DNA of 64,000 nt from CBDCUI01 sp965223115 (GTDB lineage: Bacteria > Pseudomonadota > Gammaproteobacteria > UBA4575), in contig OZ244982.1 of the NCBI GenBank assembly GCA_965223115.1, positions 434,001 through 498,000 on the forward strand, given 5' to 3'. How positions within the stretch are numbered: position 1 is the first letter of the stretch; every line of letters begins with the position of its first letter. A program made the position numbers and the translations under genes. Under the pieces are notes generated by a model. It ran no database searches and was not told the DNA's origin. It worked only from the letters and a program-made list of their open reading frames with translations. This document shows, piece after piece, positions 25,972-35,315 of this stretch.

Positions 25972-28860
25972 TTATAGGTCTTGGATTTTATTTAACTGTT
26001 CTTTTAGTTGTGCCAATGATTTTTGCATTTCACTTACACGAGTCTGCTCTTTTTCTACCACTTCCCTAGGAGCTTTATTGGAAAAGTTTGGATTGTCTAA
26101 TTTTGCCATGCTCTTATTTATATTAATTTCAATTTTGTTTATTTCTTTTTCAAGTCTTGCACTTTCTGCTTCCTTGTTAATCAAACCTGCTAAAGGGATT
26201 AATATTTTCATTTCACCGACTAGTGCGGTGGCTGATTCAGGTGCAGTTTCGTTTTTTAGCCATTGTATATTTTCTAATTTTGCTAATGAATAAATATAGT
26301 GTTGATTATTAGAGAAATGAGTTTGGTCTTGTGAAGACCAATTTTGAATTAAAATATTAAGTGGCTTGCCTGGTGCAATATCCATTTCTGCGCGGATTTT
26401 TCTAATACCATTAATGAATTCTTTGGCCCATTCTAATTCTTGTTCACATTCCGTATCTATATAACTATCACAACTGTTGGGGAAAGGCTGTATAGAAATA
26501 CTGTCACCTGTTCTGTTTAATAGTCTAGCGATAGGTTGCCATATTTCTTCAGTAAGAAAAGGAATAAATGGATGAAGTAGCTTTAGCAAATTCTCAAGTA
26601 CTTCAAGAAGTACTCTGCGTGAGTTTCCTTTTACTTCTTCATTTACGTCATCTTTGAATAAAGTCGGTTTACAAAGTTCTACATACCAGTCACAAAATTC
26701 ATGCCAAGCAAAGTCGTATAATGTCTGTGCGGCAAGATCAAAACGATAGTTTTGTAAATGTTTATGAGTAAGATCAATTACATTTTGCTGTTTACTTAAA
26801 ATCCAGCGGTCAGCTAAAGTAAGCATATTTTCGTCAATTTGATTAGGTATATCTTTTTCTTCTGTGTTCATTAACACAAATCGTGTTGCATTCCATAATT
26901 TGTTACAAAAATTTCGGTAACCTTCGATACGATTTAAATCAAATTGGATATCGCGACCTGTAGAAGCTTGTGCCGCAAAAGAATAACGCAATGCATCTGT
27001 GCCGTATGCCTTGATGCCATGTGGGTATTGTTTGCGTGTAGTTTTTTCTATTTTAGGCGCCATCTCGGGTTGCATGAGACCTGTAGTACGTTTTTGTACA
27101 AGTGTGTCTAAGTCAATGCCATCGATAATATCAATTGGATCGAGTACATTTCCTTTTGACTTTGACATTTTTTGCCCGTCGGCATCACGCACTAAGCCGT
27201 GGATATAAACTTTATGAAACGGTACTTCTCCCATGAATTTCAAACCCATCATAATCATGCGGGCAACCCAGAAGAATATAATGTCGAATCCTGTAATTAA
27301 GACAGAGGTTGGGTAAAAGGTTTTTAATTCATTTGTATCTTGTGGCCAACCCAATGTTGAAAATGGCCACAGTGCGGATGAAAACCATGTATCGAGTACA
27401 TCTTCATCTTGTTGCAGCTCAATATTTTCATCCAGATGATACTTTTCACGCACGGCTGCTTCATCTTCGGCAACATATATACTTCCTTCACTGTCATACC
27501 AAGCTGGTATACGGTGTCCCCACCATAATTGACGGCTGATACACCAATCTTGAATGTTCCGCATCCATTCAAAATAAGTTTTACTCCAGTTTTCAGGTAC
27601 GAATTGAATGTCGCCATTTTCTACAGCTTTAATCGCTGGTTCGGCAAGGGGTTGGATTTTTACATACCATTGATCTGTTAAATAAGGTTCAACAACTACC
27701 CCAGAACGGTCACCGCGAGGTATCATAAGCTTGTGGTCTTTTACATCAGCAAGAAGGTTTTGTGTTTTTAAATCTCTAACAATTTTTTTCCGTGCTTCGA
27801 ATCGATCAAGACCTTGATACTGGTTTGGTATGATATCAGAGGCAGCTTCTCGTATACTTTCGTCTGCAAGAGTTACTCCTGGTCTTGTTGAAGCACGATG
27901 ACCAAATGAAAAATCTTGGAAAAAACTTGATTTAAGTTTTGCATCATGAGTAAAGATGTTAATTAAACCGTTTAGTGGAAGATCCTGAAATGCTTTATCA
28001 TCTTTATGTCGCATCCATACTTCATAGTCATTGAAGTCATGGGCTGGAGTGATCTTTACACACCCAGATCCAAATTCAGGGTCCACATAATCGTCTGCAA
28101 TAATCGGTATTTCACGATTAGCTAAAGGTAGCATGACAGATTTACCAATTATGTCTTTATAGCGCTCATCATCAGGGTGTACTGCTACTGCGGCGTCACC
28201 CAACATGGTTTCAGGTCTCGTCGTAGCGACGATAAGGTGTCCACTGCCGTTTGCATAAGGGTATCGCATGTGCCACATATGGCCATTTTCTTCTTCAGAT
28301 ATAACTTCTAAATCCGAAACTGCTGTATGTAGTTTTGGATCCCAATTCACTAATCGTTTGCCGCGATAAATTAATCCTTCGTCATATAAACGAATAAAAA
28401 CTTGTTTTACTGCTTCGGAAAGTCCTTCATCCATAGTGAAACGTTCACGTGACCAATCCAGGGATGAACCTATACGTTCTAGTTGTTTGTATATTGTATT
28501 ACCTGATTGCTCTTTCCACTGCCAGACTTTATCGATAAATTTTTCCCTGCCGAGATCATGGCGTGTTTTGTTTTCTGCATTGAGTTGTCTCTCTACAACC
28601 ATTTGCGTGGCAATGCCCGCGTGGTCTGTGCCTGGTTGCCAAAGTGTATTAAAGCCACGCATACGGTGATAGCGAGTTAAACAATCCATTAGGGTGTTAT
28701 TGAATGCATGGCCCATATGTAAAGTTCCAGTTACATTGGGGGGAGGGATCATGATGCAATAAGCGTGTTCTCCTTTGCCTGATGGTGCGAAATAGTGGTT
28801 ATTTTTCCAATATTGATACCATTTTTGTTCTATATCTTTGGGCTGGTAGGTCTTATCCAT
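25972..28860 (-). CDS. valS: Valyl-tRNA synthetase
   Basis: ValS charges tRNA-Val and edits mischarged threonine. The 962-residue product (E. coli 951) has the class I HIGH motif as PPPNVTGTLHMGHAFNNTLM, the editing (CP1) domain with ATTRPETMLGDAAVAVHPDD, the QLWWGHRIPAWY segment and the KMSKS loop in DGQKMSKSKGNVLDPID. The end is the valine-type coiled-coil arm (about 890-960). It sits downstream of holC and a small hypothetical, the usual pepA-holC-valS order with one insertion. A perfect palindrome lies 65-92 bases before the ATG. Confidence 0.98.
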   Translation of the reverse strand: MDKTYQPKDIEQKWYQYWKNNHYFAPSGKGEHAYCIMIPPPNVTGTLHMGHAFNNTLMDCLTRYHRMRGFNTLWQPGTDHAGIATQMVVERQLNAENKTRHDLGREKFIDKVWQWKEQSGNTIYKQLERIGSSLDWSRERFTMDEGLSEAVKQVFIRLYDEGLIYRGKRLVNWDPKLHTAVSDLEVISEEENGHMWHMRYPYANGSGHLIVATTRPETMLGDAAVAVHPDDERYKDIIGKSVMLPLANREIPIIADDYVDPEFGSGCVKITPAHDFNDYEVWMRHKDDKAFQDLPLNGLINIFTHDAKLKSSFFQDFSFGHRASTRPGVTLADESIREAASDIIPNQYQGLDRFEARKKIVRDLKTQNLLADVKDHKLMIPRGDRSGVVVEPYLTDQWYVKIQPLAEPAIKAVENGDIQFVPENWSKTYFEWMRNIQDWCISRQLWWGHRIPAWYDSEGSIYVAEDEAAVREKYHLDENIELQQDEDVLDTWFSSALWPFSTLGWPQDTNELKTFYPTSVLITGFDIIFFWVARMIMMGLKFMGEVPFHKVYIHGLVRDADGQKMSKSKGNVLDPIDIIDGIDLDTLVQKRTTGLMQPEMAPKIEKTTRKQYPHGIKAYGTDALRYSFAAQASTGRDIQFDLNRIEGYRNFCNKLWNATRFVLMNTEEKDIPNQIDENMLTLADRWILSKQQNVIDLTHKHLQNYRFDLAAQTLYDFAWHEFCDWYVELCKPTLFKDDVNEEVKGNSRRVLLEVLENLLKLLHPFIPFLTEEIWQPIARLLNRTGDSISIQPFPNSCDSYIDTECEQELEWAKEFINGIRKIRAEMDIAPGKPLNILIQNWSSQDQTHFSNNQHYIYSLAKLENIQWLKNETAPESATALVGEMKILIPLAGLINKEAESARLEKEINKIEININKSMAKLDNPNFSNKAPREVVEKEQTRVSEMQKSLAQLKEQLNKIQDL

Positions 28861-28924
28861 GACGGGTTCTTTGATCTATAGCTGATTGGTAATAAATTAT
28901 TATTACTGGATATCATGCAGTGAT

Positions 28925-28952
28925 CTAGCAAGTACTTGCAAGTACTTGCTAG
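28925..28952. repeat. Perfect 28-bp palindrome upstream of valS
   Basis: These 28 bases equal their own reverse complement. The centre is two tandem copies of the 10-base unit AAGTACTTGC (28930-28939 and 28940-28949), flanked by CTAGC at the left and CTAG at the right; each AAGTACTT is itself palindromic. No T-run follows on either strand, so it is not an ordinary intrinsic terminator. Placed between the 121-residue hypothetical gene and valS, it may be an operator or a cruciform/hairpin element. Confidence 0.85.
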
Positions 28953-29001
28953 TGATAGGGATTTAATGTAAGTCTTTTAGCGTTCGGGTCGCTTAAGGCA
29001 G

Positions 29002-29367
29002 CTAATGTTTTCTTTGTCCCGGCAATCTCGCGCGTACTTCGCGCAATACGCGCTGAACAATCTGCTCGCTAGCCTGTTCAATATGCTGGCTCATGATTTG
29101 ATTGACAATCTGAGTCAGTTCAATTTCAAATTGGGATTTATCCGTGCGGCGGTTGGTCGGTGCTTCCAGTGGCTCTAGATTATTAGGATTTTCTGCACTT
29201 GATAGCTGAGCCTTTGCTTGAGTTAGCGTTGCTGTTTTCTTTGCTGCAAGGGGTTGGTTTTTTTGTTTTAGTGCGATTGTAGGTTCTTGTGGCTTGGTTG
29301 CTGCTGATGCAGGGGTATCTACTAAGCTTTCTAAAACAGGTACTTTTTTTGCGCTGTTGCCTTCCAT
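29002..29367 (-). CDS. Hypothetical protein between holC and valS
   Basis: A 121-residue protein that I do not recognise. Residues 1-75 are low complexity, rich in Ala, Lys, Pro, Gln and Thr, and probably disordered. Residues 80-117 look like one long amphipathic helix (QFEIELTQIVNQIMSQHIEQ, then QRVLREVRARLPGQ) ending in a basic tail. There is no signal peptide or membrane segment. An AGGAAC lies about 13 bases before the ATG. It starts 30 bases after holC and may ride on the pepA-holC transcript. A link to the replication factor HolC is possible by position only. Confidence 0.6.
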   Translation of the reverse strand: MEGNSAKKVPVLESLVDTPASAATKPQEPTIALKQKNQPLAAKKTATLTQAKAQLSSAENPNNLEPLEAPTNRRTDKSQFEIELTQIVNQIMSQHIEQASEQIVQRVLREVRARLPGQRKH

Positions 29368-29397
29368 AGCAGGACGTAGTTCCTATAGTGATTTGTT

Positions 29398-29820
29398 TTA
29401 GGATACTTCATGATGTTGAGGCTCATGGCCTTGCTCACGATAAAAGCGATAACGTTCACGACCAGCGCGTATAGATTCATCTTTATTATCAATAATTTCT
29501 GCAATCCTTTGATATTGCACAGTATTTTCAGGAGTTTTTTTGGCAAGATTGATCAGCATATCTGCTTTGGCTGACTCAAAGTTAGTGCCAATCGTAATAG
29601 GGCATGCGAGCTTTGATATGTCGAAAATCTCATGTGGAACAAAGCTACGATCTCGAAACGTCCAAAGTAGGGTATCTAGAGTTTGTGTGTCGCTTTCATT
29701 TTCTGTTTGTATGTGAACAGTGAGTCCTGCTTTAAAAGCTTTTTCTGCAATTCTACACACGGTTCGCAAGGCAAATTGTGGGGAAGAGCTTTTATTAATG
29801 TAAAAATCGATCTGGGTCAT
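29398..29820 (-). CDS. holC: DNA polymerase III chi subunit
   Basis: HolC (chi) links the clamp loader to single-strand binding protein. The 140-residue product shows the family pattern: a short strand (QIDFYINKSS), CRIAEKAFKAGLTVHIQTEN, TLDTLLWTFRDRSFVPHEIF and PITIGTNFESAKADMLINL. Its C-terminal residues contain YRFYREQGHEPQHHEV. It lies 50 bases after pepA and before valS, the standard order. The E. coli protein also binds the YoaA helicase, a homologue of which is encoded at 19.7 kb here. Confidence 0.93.
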   Translation of the reverse strand: MTQIDFYINKSSSPQFALRTVCRIAEKAFKAGLTVHIQTENESDTQTLDTLLWTFRDRSFVPHEIFDISKLACPITIGTNFESAKADMLINLAKKTPENTVQYQRIAEIIDNKDESIRAGRERYRFYREQGHEPQHHEVS

Positions 29821-29870
29821 AAGTGGTTAAAACGTTATGAATCTAGTGCTAATGAATACTGATCATAATA

Positions 29871-31376
29871 TTAATCATTAAATTCATATGCTTGGTGTAG
29901 TAGATACTCTGTGAGTAAGGGTACTGGTCGACCGGTTGCTCCTTTTTGCTTGCCAGAGCTGTGCCAGGCTATACCTGCAATGTCTAAATGTGCCCAACGA
30001 TACTTCTTGGTGAATCTCGAAAGGAAACATGCTGCCGTGATAGTGCCCCCCCAGCGACCTCCGATGTTGGCAATATCGGCAAAATTACTATCTAATTGAG
30101 ATTGATATTCATCCCAAAGAGGTAATTGCCAAGTTCGGTCCCCTGCAAGTGTGCCTGCAGTTAGTAGCTCTTTTACTAATTTATCGTCATTGCTCATTAG
30201 GCCTGAAGGAATTTGGCCTAGCGCAACGACACAAGCACCAGTCAATGTGGCAATATCGATGACAGTATCAGGCTTGTATTTATCTATGTAAGTAAGTGCA
30301 TCACATAGCACTAGACGGCCTTCAGCATCAGTATTAAGTATTTCAACGGTTTGGCCTGACATAGTGGTTACTACATCACCAGGTTTAGTTGCTTTTCCGC
30401 TGGGCATATTTTCCGCACAGGCAATTACACCCACAACATTTAATGGGATATCCAATTCGCAGCATGCTTTTAATGTACCTAGCACACTTGCTGCGCCACA
30501 CATATCAAATTTCATTTCATCCATTGCAGCACCGGGTTTTAATGATATACCACCTGTATCAAATGTAATTCCTTTGCCTACTAAAACGATTGGACGTTCG
30601 TTTTGTTCTCCGCCTTTATATTCAAGGCAAACGAGTTTGGCGGGCTCAATACTTCCATTGGAAACTGACAGCAAGGCACCCATGCCTAGCTTTTCCATTT
30701 GCGATTCTTCTACTATATCAACATGTAATTTTCGGTTGCCTTTTTTTAGCTCTTTTGCTTGTTTGGCAAGGTATGTTGGAGTACAAATATTGCCAGGTAA
30801 ATTTCCCAGGTCTTTAGCGAGTTTCATTCCATTTGCAATTGCACTTCCATATTCTTGCCCTTCACGTATTGTGGAAATGTCAGCACGTTTGTTTGCAAGA
30901 AATTTGATTTTTCTTAATAGAGACTTATTTTTCCCTGTCTTTGATTTCGTTTCACTGTAGCGATACAGTGACTGTTCAATTGAGATTACGCTTGCTTGGA
31001 CTTTGTACAATAAATCAGTATTCTTAACAGGAAGTTCAATCAGACAATTTATGACATCGCTTACGTTAGACTTTTTTACTTCGTTAGCTACTGAGGTTAA
31101 TACACGTTGAAAAGTGCTTAGCGTGAAATTTTTCTCTTCTCCACACCCTGCGACTATAATACAGTCGTGCTTGCTTCGGCTTGAGTTATGCAGAGTAGTG
31201 ATTTGACCTAAATCTCCATTCATGATGCCTCGCTGGCAAACTTTCGAGATATTTCCACGGTAAAGTTTATCTAATTTTTTTGCCGAATCACTTAGACGTT
31301 TTCCTTTAAATATGCCTACAATTACACATGCAGCATTTTCTTTGTCAGCTGTAGAGTTTTTTGCAATGTAATCCAT
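29871..31376 (-). CDS. pepA: Leucyl aminopeptidase (PepA, M17)
   Basis: PepA is a hexameric, two-metal leucyl aminopeptidase; in E. coli it also binds DNA in Xer recombination and carAB control. The 501-residue product (E. coli 503) has the M17 catalytic domain with VLVGKGITFDTGGISLKPG (metal-binding Lys and Asp), EMKFDMCGAASVLGTL and the signature NTDAEGRLVLCDAL. The N-terminal alpha/beta domain covers about 1-170. The start ATG 31376 has an AAGAGGAATT ribosome site. It is divergent from lptF across a 98-base gap, the same arrangement as in E. coli. Confidence 0.97.
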   Translation of the reverse strand: MDYIAKNSTADKENAACVIVGIFKGKRLSDSAKKLDKLYRGNISKVCQRGIMNGDLGQITTLHNSSRSKHDCIIVAGCGEEKNFTLSTFQRVLTSVANEVKKSNVSDVINCLIELPVKNTDLLYKVQASVISIEQSLYRYSETKSKTGKNKSLLRKIKFLANKRADISTIREGQEYGSAIANGMKLAKDLGNLPGNICTPTYLAKQAKELKKGNRKLHVDIVEESQMEKLGMGALLSVSNGSIEPAKLVCLEYKGGEQNERPIVLVGKGITFDTGGISLKPGAAMDEMKFDMCGAASVLGTLKACCELDIPLNVVGVIACAENMPSGKATKPGDVVTTMSGQTVEILNTDAEGRLVLCDALTYIDKYKPDTVIDIATLTGACVVALGQIPSGLMSNDDKLVKELLTAGTLAGDRTWQLPLWDEYQSQLDSNFADIANIGGRWGGTITAACFLSRFTKKYRWAHLDIAGIAWHSSGKQKGATGRPVPLLTEYLLHQAYEFND

Positions 31377-31474
31377 GGAATTCCTCTTATTTGATGTTTG
31401 AACTTTCTTAATTATTGCTAAAATTTTGATGTTTGTAACTAATATGTTTTTAGTTTCTTTTTGAGATCAATCTA

Positions 31475-32542
31475 GTGATTTCAACTTTAAATAGATATTT
31501 TTCTCGAGAACTTGCTCTAACTTTTGCTGCTGTAAGCATTGTTTTACTTATAGTTATTGCCAGTAAGTCTTTTATAAGTCTGCTTACTAAAGTCATGGAA
31601 GGTAAATTGCCAGTTGACGTTGTGCTTTCAATATTAAGTTTGGGGATTTTGAATTCGGCAATTTTATTAGTTCCTTTTGCATTGCTGGTTACACTTTTGT
31701 TGACATTAGGGCGTTTATATCGAGATAGCGAGATTTATGCGATTAAAACAAGTGGTGTGGGCTCTTTAGGTTTGCTTAAGAAAGCTAGTTTATTGGTTTT
31801 ACCTGTAGTCGCAATATTGATGTATTTAGCATTATTTTCAAACCCATGGGCTGCGCAAAGGATTGAAACAATCAAATTAAAAGCTCGTGGACAGGCAGAT
31901 ATATTTGGATTAACACCTGGCCAGTTTGTGGAATCTAAGTATGGTAACTGGGTGGTGTTTATTGAAAGCTCTGATAAGGAGCATGGTGTTGTAAATAACA
32001 TTTTTATTTATGATCGACGGCAAGGCAAAATTGCTATTGAAACAGCTAAAGTTGCACAGCAAGAAAATTTGCAGGAACTGGGTGGGGAGTCACTTATATT
32101 AACTAAAGGTCAGCGCTATGAAGGTATTCCTGGTGAAGGTGGGTTTAAGATTGTAACTTTTAAGCAGCATGCGGTGCGTCTGCCTGGTTTTGATTCCAAG
32201 ATAGATGTCAATGAACCAGAATTTAAGACTACAGCAGATTTATTAAAATCAGGCAAACCAGCAGATCAAGCTGAATTTCAATGGCGATTATCTATACCTA
32301 TAGCTGCTTTATTACTTGTGCTACTGGCATTTCCATTAAGTATATCCAGTCCACGACAAGGTCGATTTGCGAGACTGGGATTAGCAATTGTTATATATCT
32401 TATTTATTCAAATTTATTAATTTTGGCTGAAACCTGGGTTGCAGATGGAAAATTACCTGTAATTCCAGGGCTATTTGCTGTGCACTTTGTGTTGGCCGTG
32501 GTAATTGCATTTTTAATGTATAGGCAACGCTTCATGGCATGA
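31475..32542 (+). CDS. lptF: LPS export permease LptF
   Basis: LptF is one of two inner-membrane subunits of the LptB2FG transporter that extracts LPS from the inner membrane. The 355-residue protein has N-terminal membrane segments (LTFAAVSIVLLIVIA; LNSAILLVPFALLVTLLLTLG), a periplasmic jellyroll domain (about 130-255; GQRYEGIPGEGGFKIVTF) and C-terminal membrane segments (AALLLVLLAFPLSIS, then LILAETWVADG). The start is GTG 31475 with no strong ribosome site. Its stop overlaps the lptG ATG (ATGA), so the pair are coupled. Confidence 0.96.
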   Translation: MISTLNRYFSRELALTFAAVSIVLLIVIASKSFISLLTKVMEGKLPVDVVLSILSLGILNSAILLVPFALLVTLLLTLGRLYRDSEIYAIKTSGVGSLGLLKKASLLVLPVVAILMYLALFSNPWAAQRIETIKLKARGQADIFGLTPGQFVESKYGNWVVFIESSDKEHGVVNNIFIYDRRQGKIAIETAKVAQQENLQELGGESLILTKGQRYEGIPGEGGFKIVTFKQHAVRLPGFDSKIDVNEPEFKTTADLLKSGKPADQAEFQWRLSIPIAALLLVLLAFPLSISSPRQGRFARLGLAIVIYLIYSNLLILAETWVADGKLPVIPGLFAVHFVLAVVIAFLMYRQRFMA

Positions 32543-33618
32543 ATATGAGCTTAATTAAGTATTATGATCGTTATTTGGGAAGGACAGTATTTTTTGCAAC
32601 CTTGTTTGCTTTGTTCATTCTTTTTTCAATAGATTCCATCATAGATTTAATTAATGATTTAGAGTCTATTGGCAAACGTGGATTTACAGCATGGCACGCG
32701 GTGTTGAAACTGTTTCTCGGAATTCCGCAAAGCATATACGAATTTATGCCTACAGCTTTACTGTTAGGTGCACTAATTGGTTTAGGCGGTATGGCAGCAA
32801 AAAGTGAACTTGTTGCGTTACGTTCGGTAGGAATTAGTAAGTTACGGATACTTTGGTCGGTCCTGAAGGTAGGTTTTTTACTTATTGTAGCTAGTATTTG
32901 GGTGGGTGAGTTTGTGGCACCTACAACTGAAGGCTATGTACGTAGCTTAAATAAAACCAGTGATATGCATAAGATCTCTATACGTTCTCGCCATGGATTA
33001 TGGGTGCGTGATGGAGATAGATACATTAATGCACAAGAGTTGTTCCCAGATTATCGAATGGCAGATGTATGGGTTTACGAATTGGATAATGAACATAAAT
33101 TAAAGCGTGCCAGCTTTGCAAAAAAAGCAGTATTTGAGAATGGTGTTTGGCGATTAAATGATATTCAGCATAGTTTGATATCCAAGCAAGGTGTGGTCAC
33201 TGTAGCGTCCGAAGAGGAGCACTGGGAGCGTCTTGTATCACCCGAATTATTTGATGTGGTTACAGTGGAGCCTGAATATATGGGTGCAAAAAAGCTAAAG
33301 AAATATATAAATTATCTTAATGAAAACGAATTGAATTCACGACGATATCAATTGGCTTATTATAATCGTTTTGCAATTCCTTTATCTGGGCTTGCAATGT
33401 TGTTATTGGCTGTACCTTTTGTGTTTCGTTCCGTACGCTCAGGAGGTTTAGGGCAGCGAATTGCTTTGGGTATAGGCGTAGCCGTAGTGTTTCATTTGCT
33501 TAGTCGAGTATTAAGTAATGCAAGTGTTGTATATGATGTTCCACCACTGGTGGGTGCTTTTTTGCCCACTATCTTGGTAGTTGCTATAGCCGCAATTGCA
33601 TTAAAGAAAATGGCATGA
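32539..33618 (+). CDS. lptG: LPS export permease LptG
   Basis: LptG pairs with LptF in the LPS transporter. The 359-residue protein opens LIKYYDRYLGRTVFFATL, continues with SIIDLINDLESIGK and the membrane helix MPTALLLGALIGLGGMA, a LRSVGISKLRI coupling-helix region, a periplasmic jellyroll (about 140-265) and C-terminal helices (LSGLAMLLLAVPFVFRS; GIGVAVVFHLLSRVL). It starts at ATG 32539 within the stop of lptF; a second ATG two codons in is possible. It ends eight bases before a convergent RDD gene. Confidence 0.96.
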   Translation: MNMSLIKYYDRYLGRTVFFATLFALFILFSIDSIIDLINDLESIGKRGFTAWHAVLKLFLGIPQSIYEFMPTALLLGALIGLGGMAAKSELVALRSVGISKLRILWSVLKVGFLLIVASIWVGEFVAPTTEGYVRSLNKTSDMHKISIRSRHGLWVRDGDRYINAQELFPDYRMADVWVYELDNEHKLKRASFAKKAVFENGVWRLNDIQHSLISKQGVVTVASEEEHWERLVSPELFDVVTVEPEYMGAKKLKKYINYLNENELNSRRYQLAYYNRFAIPLSGLAMLLLAVPFVFRSVRSGGLGQRIALGIGVAVVFHLLSRVLSNASVVYDVPPLVGAFLPTILVVAIAAIALKKMA

Positions 33619-33625
33619 ATTATGA

Positions 33626-34054
33626 TTATATCCGTACTAGTTGAGTTTTGGATGCAATGTCATGCCAAGTGCGTTTTTTGCTGTCAAATATAGACCATAT
33701 ATAACCTATACCTAAAAATAACCAAGAGATAATCGCAACTATGAATCTTACGATTGCCTTGGTCCAATTTACACGACTGCCATCAATGGCTGTAATTTTA
33801 AATTTCCATGTTTTCATACCAAGCGTTTGCCCTCCATGCGTCCAAAACCAACCATAAAATAAAAATGAAATAGAATATATACATGTTTGATAAATAAAGA
33901 ATAAAGGGTGCTTTGGACTTATATTAAATAAGATGGAAATGATAAAAGAGATAAGAATTAAAAGAGTTAATAATATTAACGTGTCATACAAGATTGCCCC
34001 AAGCCGTCTAATTAAAGAAACATTTAAATTATTCGTTTTATTCTTTTTTTTCAT
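33626..34054 (-). CDS. RDD-family membrane protein
   Basis: A 142-residue inner-membrane protein of the RDD family. The name-giving pattern is seen as SLIRRLGAILYDTLIL (Arg in the first helix and Asp a little later), and the second half has GGQTLGMKTWKFKI and WTKAIVRFIVAII, then SKKRTWHDIASKTQLV, the conserved end. There are three or four membrane segments. Some relatives act in ion or metabolite transport, but the function is usually unknown. It is convergent with lptG and separated from xerD by a gene-free 247 bases. Confidence 0.88.
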   Translation of the reverse strand: MKKKNKTNNLNVSLIRRLGAILYDTLILLTLLILISFIISILFNISPKHPLFFIYQTCIYSISFLFYGWFWTHGGQTLGMKTWKFKITAIDGSRVNWTKAIVRFIVAIISWLFLGIGYIWSIFDSKKRTWHDIASKTQLVRI

Positions 34055-34301
34055 TTTAAGTTATTATGAAGAAAGTTGATTTTATTATGTGAAATTCTTA
34101 CACTATTTATACTTATAGTGATGGAATCGTATTGATTGTTCAAATAACAATAACAAATAGGAACATATATGGTTAAAGTTAAATGATTTGTTATATTTTT
34201 AACATGACTTTGAATTTACTAAATCCCTCTATTTACGTGACTCTACGTCTTAAACTACAGCAGTATTTACTTTTTAATTTTATATTAGTGGCATTTTACT
34301 A

Positions 34302-35219
34302 GTGAGTGAGTCTACATTTTCTTTTTCTTCAGACCAGCCTGTAATAGAGGCTTTTTTGGATACTTTATGGGTTGAACATGGTTTGAGTGAAAATACCTTG
34401 TCTGCGTATAGAAATGACTTGCTGGGTTTATCGCGTTGGCTTTCTAACCAACCTATCAATATTACCGAAGCACGCCGTGATCACATATTAGATTATCTAT
34501 CATATCGAGTACAACAAGGCAGTATGCCACGTACATCAGCTAGATTACTTTCAAGTATACGCCGATTTTATCGTTACCTAGTTCGCCAGGGTGCAGTACA
34601 AAAAGACCCCTCTGCACAAATTGAATTTCCTAAGTTGGGTAGGCCATTGCCTGAAACATTAACCGAGGAAGAAATAGAGCGCCTGCTTATGGCGCCAAAT
34701 GTGGAAAAGGCGCATGGTGTTCGAGATCGTGCAATGTTAGAAGTTCTATATGCATGCGGATTGCGGGTGAGTGAGCTTGTTGGGTTAACTTTGAATCAGG
34801 TTAATCTTAATCATGGAGTGATTAGAGTAATGGGTAAAGGAAATAAGGAAAGACTGATTCCTTTTGGCGAACAAGCAAATGAATGGATAACTAAGTTTGT
34901 GCATGAGGCACGTGCTGATTTATTGAAATCAAATCAACCTTGTGAAGCATTATTTATTACTAACCGTGGTACGGCAATGACACGTCAAGCATTTTGGCAT
35001 TTGATTAAAAAGCATGCAAAACGGGTTGGAATTACTAAACATCTATCTCCTCATACCCTTCGTCATGCTTTTGCAACACATTTATTGAATCATGGTGCAG
35101 ATTTACGTGTTGTACAAATGTTATTGGGACACAGTGATTTATCTACTACACAGATATACACTCATGTTGCACAAGCCAGATTACAGGAGCTACATCGAAA
35201 GCATCACCCACGTGGCTAA
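34302..35219 (+). CDS. xerD: Site-specific tyrosine recombinase XerD
   Basis: XerD, with XerC, resolves chromosome dimers at dif under FtsK control. The 305-residue product (E. coli 298) has the SAM-like N-terminal DNA-binding domain (about 11-100) and the catalytic set R155 (CGLRVSEL), K179 (GKGNKE), H251 and R254 (HTLRHAFATH), H277 (LLGHSDLSTTQIYTH) and Y286. The start is GTG 34302. It is the housekeeping recombinase, since dsbC follows as in E. coli and no phage genes are nearby. Confidence 0.96.
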   Translation: MSESTFSFSSDQPVIEAFLDTLWVEHGLSENTLSAYRNDLLGLSRWLSNQPINITEARRDHILDYLSYRVQQGSMPRTSARLLSSIRRFYRYLVRQGAVQKDPSAQIEFPKLGRPLPETLTEEEIERLLMAPNVEKAHGVRDRAMLEVLYACGLRVSELVGLTLNQVNLNHGVIRVMGKGNKERLIPFGEQANEWITKFVHEARADLLKSNQPCEALFITNRGTAMTRQAFWHLIKKHAKRVGITKHLSPHTLRHAFATHLLNHGADLRVVQMLLGHSDLSTTQIYTHVAQARLQELHRKHHPRG

Positions 35220-35315
35220 GCGAGGTTTATCTAGTGAATGAAATTAATCAAGCTAGATACGGTCTATATATTTATGTCCTAATCTCTTAATTAGAAAAAT
35301 TAACTTGGAATAATT

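Noticed and set aside
30364..30960. 198-codon open frame antisense to pepA
   Set aside because: It lies wholly within the conserved metal-binding core of pepA on the other strand and has no recognisable protein features; a shadow frame.
34101..34120. CACTAT/ATAGTG inverted repeat in the gap before xerD
   Set aside because: A six-base stem in very AT-rich DNA with no T-run or clear promoter relation; likely chance.
34302..35219. Tyrosine recombinase as a prophage or integron integrase
   Set aside because: Length, all catalytic residues and the xerD-dsbC neighbourhood identify housekeeping XerD; no attachment repeats or phage genes are present.
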